64,000 bases of DNA from Kribbella steppae (GTDB lineage: Bacteria; Actinomycetota; Actinomycetes; Propionibacteriales; Kribbellaceae): positions 496,001 to 560,000 of the forward strand of contig NZ_SLWN01000002.1 of NCBI RefSeq assembly GCF_004342025.1. The letters run 5' to 3'. A model generated the notes under the pieces. It did no database searches and was not told the origin of the DNA. It saw only the letters and a list, made by a program, of their open reading frames with translations. Of this stretch, positions 59,830 through 64,000 are shown piece after piece (the first letter of the stretch is position 1; each line of letters begins with the position of its first letter). The position numbers were made by a program, and so were the translations under genes.

Positions 59830-60208
59830 GCCCCCAGTCCAGCACCCTGGGAGGTCGAAACCAATCCGGGATCGCCCCGAACCGCGACCCGCCGCACCCT
59901 GACCCCGGCCGCACGCCCGATCCCCCGGCAGACATTCCACCGCGCGGAATTCTCTCACCTAATACCCGGAATTCACCTCCGGCTGTGAGCTTGACGCGGC
60001 AACATCCGTATCATTCCGTGGTCAAATAATCACAATTGCTTGTGGTCACGCAGAGAACCTGAATACATTCATTTCAAGCGAGGCATTGATTGGCCATCAT
60101 GCCCCGCGGTTTCACATTTGTGCCGGTCAACGGCGACCGGTTTCCCTCCCTCACGTCGTCCGCCCCACCCTCCCGGGGCGGACCACTGACTCCTGCAAGG
60201 AGAGCAAC
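59830..60208. other. 379-bp gap, AT-rich in its second half
   Basis: No supported gene. From about 59935 to 60100 the base composition is much more AT-rich than the surroundings (GAATTC occurs twice, and there are AATAATCACAATTG-like runs). GTGGTCA occurs near 60020 and 60043. It probably carries the promoters of the divergent DUF4097-like and small secreted protein genes. Confidence 0.45.
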
Positions 60209-60532
60209 ATGCCCAACCTCAGGACCCGCCTGATCACCGTCCCGCTGGCGAGCATCACGCTGGCGATCGGCGGCGCCGCACTGGCGGCCTCCACGGCGTC
60301 GGCGCACGAAAGCCCGACCCCCGTCGCCAACGTCGGCGACGCGGTCGACTACGCCACCACGCAGGTGCAACTGCACCTGGAGGACGAGATGCTGGGCCTC
60401 AACCCGGCCATCGACAACCCGGTCGGCTACACCGGATCGCACGTCTTCCCGGTCGGCGTGAACGTGCTGTCGTACACCCTCACCGGGCACGCGATCGCCG
60501 ACGACGGCACCGGTCACGGGCACGACCACTGA
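60209..60532 (+). CDS. small secreted protein with histidine-rich C-terminus
   Basis: 107 residues from ATG 60209 with AAGGAGAG. The signal peptide (about 1-31) ends TASAHES. The mature 75 residues contain VGDAVDYATTQVQLHLEDEMLG and a beta-like tail FPVGVNVLSYTLTGHAI, finishing GTGHGHDH, a likely metal-binding end. It precedes copC, suggesting a copper or zinc link, but a strong hairpin lies between them. The family is not recognised. Confidence 0.65.
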   Translation: MPNLRTRLITVPLASITLAIGGAALAASTASAHESPTPVANVGDAVDYATTQVQLHLEDEMLGLNPAIDNPVGYTGSHVFPVGVNVLSYTLTGHAIADDGTGHGHDH

Positions 60533-60582
60533 GGCAGCACCGACCGACGCGCCGGTCGTCCTGACCGGCGCAAGGTCACCAC

Positions 60583-60626
60583 GATCACCCGTGGCCGCGG
60601 AGACCGATCCGCGACCACGGGTGATC
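60583..60626 (+). terminator. hairpin terminator after the small secreted protein gene
   Basis: GATCACCCGTGG (60583-60594) and CCACGGGTGATC (60615-60626) are a perfect 12-bp stem; the loop can pair further (CCGCGG with CCGCG). About 150 bp of AT-richer DNA separates it from copC. Confidence 0.72.
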
Positions 60627-60779
60627 TGCATCCGGGCCCAAATCCTCACACCAGCAATTTACCTTTGTGAGGTTTCCGGCATATTTCTCCGGCGGCGGAA
60701 TGTGTTACGAGCCAATAACCAAATAGCGCCACGACCGCCGGACATATTCATTTCCGATATTCCTGACAGGAGGATCCGG

Positions 60780-61382
60780 ATGTCAATGCCCCCGACGTCC
60801 TGGCTCCGCTCGCTGCGGCGGAGTTGTCCACCGATCCTGGCCGTCCTCGCCATCACCGCCGCCCTGACCGTCGCACCGGCCGGGGCAGCGAGCGCGCACA
60901 CCAAACTCACCGCCAGTACGCCGGCCAACGGTGCCCGGCTCGCCTCCAGCCCTTCGGCCCTGAGCTTCACCTTCGACCAGAGCCTGCAACCGGTGCAGGG
61001 CTGGGACGCCGTCCTGGTCTCCGGCCCGGACGGGTTCCGGCACGCCGCCCAGTCAGTGCGGGTCGATGGCAACACGGTCCACGCCAGCTGCGACCGGCTC
61101 GCCCAGGCCGGCACGTACACGGTCAGCTACCGGCTCATCTCCGGCGACGGCCACCCGATCACGGGCCACATCACCGTCACCCTCGACCGCGCCGACACCG
61201 GCTCGCCGATGCTGGCCGCGATGACCCTGCCCACCGGCGGTGTCCCCGCCTGGATCTGGATCCTCGAGTTCGCCACCGCGCTCTTCCTGCTGCACGGCTT
61301 CGTCCGCTGGCGATCCGACCAGAGCAGTCCGCCGGCGCCGGCTCAGGTCCTCGCCCGCCTCGACTCCGCGACCCGGGACTAG
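60780..61382 (+). CDS. copC: CopC-domain copper-binding protein
   Basis: 200 residues from ATG 60780 with AGGAGGA. A signal peptide (about 1-39) ends ASAHTKLTASTPANG, exposing the N-terminal His that binds Cu(II) in CopC. LSFTFDQSLQPVQGWDAVLV, TYTVSYRLISGDGHPITGHITVTL supplies the second His (DGHP). A C-terminal membrane helix (about 153-173) anchors it. It hands copper to, or senses it with, the CopD gene product, which starts 4 nt later. Confidence 0.92.
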   Translation: MSMPPTSWLRSLRRSCPPILAVLAITAALTVAPAGAASAHTKLTASTPANGARLASSPSALSFTFDQSLQPVQGWDAVLVSGPDGFRHAAQSVRVDGNTVHASCDRLAQAGTYTVSYRLISGDGHPITGHITVTLDRADTGSPMLAAMTLPTGGVPAWIWILEFATALFLLHGFVRWRSDQSSPPAPAQVLARLDSATRD

Positions 61383-61385
61383 CCG

Positions 61386-62408
61386 ATGGACCTCGCCGCC
61401 CCGCTCGTCAAGGTACGACGCTCGGCCGCAGCCCTCTCGGCCATCACCACACTCAGCGTGGCCGCTCTGGTGTGGGCCATCGTCGTCACCCGGCCGGCAC
61501 CCGAGCCGGCCATGTCCATCACCAGCCCCGGCATCCTCTACACCACTCCCCTGGCCCGGTTCGTCACCAACGGCTCCGCCATCATCGCGGTCGGCGTCAC
61601 CCTCTTCCTGCTGCTGCTCGGGGCAGCAGGACGCAGGGAGTACGAGACGGTCAGCCAACGGGCCCGGGTCATCGGCATCGCGGCCGGCATCGCCTGGGTC
61701 ACCGCCACCACGACGACGTGGTGGCTCCAGGCGGCGGCGATCTCGCAGTCCGGGTCGAAGATGCCGTTCGCCGGCATGGCGTCGTACGCCGTGGAGGTCA
61801 CCTCAGGCACTGCTCTTGCGCTGACGGTGCTCGCAGCGGTGGCGTACACACTGGCCATGCTCACGCGTACGCCGAGTTCCTGGCCGCTGGTGTGCTTCGG
61901 ACTCGGCCTGGTCGGACTGGTTGCCGTACCCGTCACTGGTCATGCGTCACAGGGCAACGCACGCTGGCTGACGACACCTGCCATCACTCTGCACATGTGT
62001 GCGGTCAGCCTGTGGGTCGGTGGGCTCGCACTGGTCACAGTGCTGGTCGCCGGCAACCGCTCTGCTCTCTCGCTGGTCCTGCCACGATTCTCGACTGTGG
62101 CAGGCGGTGCGATCGCCACAGTCGCGGTCACCGGCGTACTGCTCGCAGGACCACGTCTGACGAAGGACGTCACGCCACACCTGTCCGTACTACTTCACGC
62201 CCTGTTCGAGACCCCTGCGGGCTGGCTGGTACTCGGCAAGCTCGCAGGCCTGACACTGCTGGCTGCAACAGGTGGCTTCATCAGACAGATCCTCCTACCC
62301 GCAGTCCGCCGCAAGGAGACCGTCGCACTCGCCACCCTGGCCACGGTCGAGCTCACCGTGATGGCAGTGACCATCGCGATCGCCACGGTGCTGGCCCGAC
62401 CGCTCTGA
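61386..62408 (+). CDS. copD: CopD-like copper resistance/uptake membrane protein
   Basis: 340 residues with about nine membrane segments. VTGHASQGNARWLTTPAITLHMCAVSLWVGGLALVTVLV is the CopD histidine-rich segment (GHAS ... LH ... SLWVGG), and RFSTVAGGAIATVAVTGVLLAG follows. It is coupled to copC and probably moves copper across the membrane into the cytoplasm. Confidence 0.9.
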   Translation: MDLAAPLVKVRRSAAALSAITTLSVAALVWAIVVTRPAPEPAMSITSPGILYTTPLARFVTNGSAIIAVGVTLFLLLLGAAGRREYETVSQRARVIGIAAGIAWVTATTTTWWLQAAAISQSGSKMPFAGMASYAVEVTSGTALALTVLAAVAYTLAMLTRTPSSWPLVCFGLGLVGLVAVPVTGHASQGNARWLTTPAITLHMCAVSLWVGGLALVTVLVAGNRSALSLVLPRFSTVAGGAIATVAVTGVLLAGPRLTKDVTPHLSVLLHALFETPAGWLVLGKLAGLTLLAATGGFIRQILLPAVRRKETVALATLATVELTVMAVTIAIATVLARPL

Positions 62409-62414
62409 ACACAC

Positions 62415-62448
62415 AGCAGTGCGGGCCACATCTGTGACCCGCACTGCT
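62415..62448. terminator. bidirectional terminator between copD and the MFS gene
   Basis: AGCAGTGCGGG (62415-62425) pairs perfectly with CCCGCACTGCT (62438-62448); TTGTTCTCT follows on the plus strand. It lies between convergent genes. Confidence 0.85.
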
Positions 62449-62492
62449 TGTTCTCTATCACCGCACAGCCCCGCAGCCGGAGCTGGTTGTTG

Positions 62493-63956
62493 TCACGCGG
62501 CCGGGGACATCTCCTCCTCGGCCAGTTCGTTCTGTACGGCGGCCAACTCAGCTGCCTCAGTTGCCTCTGCAGCCCGCCGTGCCCGCAGCCCGCGCAGACC
62601 GGTCAGCGCGATCACGAGTCCGAGCGCGGAGATACCGGTCACCACGGCCAGACCCGGCTTGTACGCCGACAACATCCCGGCCGGGTTGGTGACACCTACC
62701 GACTGGCTGCTGATCACCGCGGTCACGATCGCGAGGACCACGGCGCCACCGACCTGGTTCGAGGTGTTGAAGAGCCCGGAGGCCAGGCCCTGCTCGTGGT
62801 CCGGCACACCCGACACCGCCTGGATGTTCAGCGCCGGGAACCCGATCGCGAACCCGAGACCGATCAGCATGATGGTCGGGAACACGGTGGAGAAGTACGC
62901 CGACTCCGGGCCGATCCGCAGCGACAGGCCGTACCCGACGACGAACAGCGCCATCGCGGCGACGATCATCGCTTCGGTACCGATCCGGTCGGCCAGCTTG
63001 CCCGCGTTCGGCGACAGCGTGGCCACCAGCAGACCGGCGGGCAGGAAGGCCAGCGCGGTCTCGAACGACGACCAGCCGAGCAGGTTCTGCAGGTACAGCG
63101 TGCCGATCAGCTGGAAGGCGACGTACGCACCGAACACGGTCAGGATGGCCAGGTTCGCCCGGCGCAGCGAGGCGTTGCGCAGGATGCCGAGCCGGACCAG
63201 CGGGTGCTTCGACCGCAGTTCGATCGCGACGAATCCGGCCAGCAATGCGGCGGCCAGCGCGAACATCCCGATGGTCTGGACCGAGACCCAACCGGCGTGC
63301 TCGGCCCCGACGACGGCGTACACGAGCGACAGCATGCCGGCCGTGACGGTGATCGCACCGGGGACGTCGTACCCGCCGGCGGCGTTGTCGCGCGGGCTGT
63401 TCGGGATCAGCTTGATCGCGAACAGCAGCACGATCAGGGCGACCGGGCCGGGCATCAGGAAGGTCCAGCGCCAGCCGACCTCGGTCAGCGCGCCACCGAG
63501 GATCAGGCCCATCGAGAAGCCGGAGGCGGCGCAGGTGGTGAAGATGCTGAGGGCGCGGTTGCGATCCGGGCCTTCGTGGAAGGTCGTGGTGATGATGGAG
63601 AGCGCGGCCGGCGCGGTGAACGCGGCGGCGATGCCCTTGACGAACCGCGCGGCGATGAGCAGTTCGGGACTGGTGGCCAGCGAGCTCAGCATCGAGACGA
63701 CGGCGAAGACGGCCAGCGCGATCAGGAACACCCGGCGGCGGCCGAGCAGGTCGGCGGCGCGTCCGCCGAGCAGCAGCAGGCCGCCGTACCCGAGCACGTA
63801 GCCGGTCACGACCCACTGCAGGGAGGACAGGGATACGCCCAGATCGGCGCCGATCGAGGGCAGGGACATACCGACCATGGACACGTCCAGGCCGTCGAGG
63901 AAGATCACGCCGCAGACCACCAGAAGAGCGCCCCAGAGGCGCGCGTCCCAGGTCAT
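62493..63956 (-). CDS. MFS drug:proton antiporter, DHA2 (14-helix) type
   Basis: 487 residues with about 14 hydrophobic segments. FLDGLDVSMVGMSLPSIGADLGVSLSSLQWVVTGYVLGYGGLLLLGGRAADLLGRRRVFL is the EmrB/QacA-type opening, with motif A GRAADLLGRRR. GLASGLFNTSNQVGGAVVLAIVTAV is a conserved late segment. Exports drugs or metabolites by proton exchange. Its start is 45 bp from the window end, so any regulator lies outside. Confidence 0.93.
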   Translation of the reverse strand: MTWDARLWGALLVVCGVIFLDGLDVSMVGMSLPSIGADLGVSLSSLQWVVTGYVLGYGGLLLLGGRAADLLGRRRVFLIALAVFAVVSMLSSLATSPELLIAARFVKGIAAAFTAPAALSIITTTFHEGPDRNRALSIFTTCAASGFSMGLILGGALTEVGWRWTFLMPGPVALIVLLFAIKLIPNSPRDNAAGGYDVPGAITVTAGMLSLVYAVVGAEHAGWVSVQTIGMFALAAALLAGFVAIELRSKHPLVRLGILRNASLRRANLAILTVFGAYVAFQLIGTLYLQNLLGWSSFETALAFLPAGLLVATLSPNAGKLADRIGTEAMIVAAMALFVVGYGLSLRIGPESAYFSTVFPTIMLIGLGFAIGFPALNIQAVSGVPDHEQGLASGLFNTSNQVGGAVVLAIVTAVISSQSVGVTNPAGMLSAYKPGLAVVTGISALGLVIALTGLRGLRARRAAEATEAAELAAVQNELAEEEMSPAA

Positions 63957-64000
63957 GCGGGCCGGTGCAGTGCCGGCTGGTGATGGGGTGTGCGTTGTCT

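Overview
The window is high-GC actinobacterial DNA. Mycothiol conjugate amidase (Mca), many GTG starts, XseA/XseB, class II FBPase GlpX, DUF4245, DUF4307, a DDN-type nitroreductase and frequent CGTAC words inside codons all fit a Kribbella-like member of the Propionibacteriales; the genus is an inference. I see no rRNA, tRNA, CRISPR array, insertion sequence or phage gene. About 76 coding sequences, including two pseudogenes and two tiny leader ORFs, cover most of the window.

Layout. 1-5.8 kb is an accessory patch: a cut-off methyltransferase, a hipBA module behind three 27-bp-spaced palindromic repeats, a kinase-fold protein with degraded catalytic motifs, a nucleotidyltransferase, a secreted protein and a frameshifted UPF0126 membrane gene. 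5.9-24.8 kb mixes housekeeping genes (ychF, rmuC, ispH, xseA, xseB, glpX) with enzyme/regulator pairs: a GH64 beta-1,3-glucanase behind a LacI-type operator, ArsR with an SRPBCC protein, a Rieske oxygenase, an ECF sigma factor with a membrane partner, and two TetR-controlled units. 24.9-36.3 kb carries a PfkB kinase, a FadR-type regulator facing an attenuator-controlled leuA, a truncated ABC ATPase, both fumarase classes, DUF402 and several small enzymes. 36.5-43.9 kb has a lytic transglycosylase, phoH2 with a hairpin-rich upstream region, uppS, a hemolysin III family gene and a kinase-like phosphotransferase. 43.9-54.1 kb holds two secreted peptidases sharing one C-terminal domain, then yyaL, copD-like, mca, DUF4307 and greA. 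54.2-64 kb carries a DrrAB-type exporter with a TetR-VOC unit, two MFS transporters, a DUF4097-like protein and a copC-copD locus.

The conserved genes (greA, DUF4307, mca, small membrane protein, yyaL, hemolysin III, uppS, phoH2, a deacetylase, fumarase, glpX, DUF4245, xseA/xseB, ispH, ychF) match in content the M. tuberculosis stretch Rv1080c-Rv1112 as I remember it, so the window looks like a conserved actinobacterial backbone with accessory blocks inserted.

The most interesting signals are regulatory or architectural: a leaderless 14-residue leader peptide with four consecutive Leu codons before a leuA that lacks its leucine-sensing domain; a short ORF overlapping the glpX start, which sits in a perfect hairpin; a 20-bp perfect inverted repeat upstream of phoH2 whose arm resembles an extended Shine-Dalgarno; and the hipBA patch with a probable pseudokinase.
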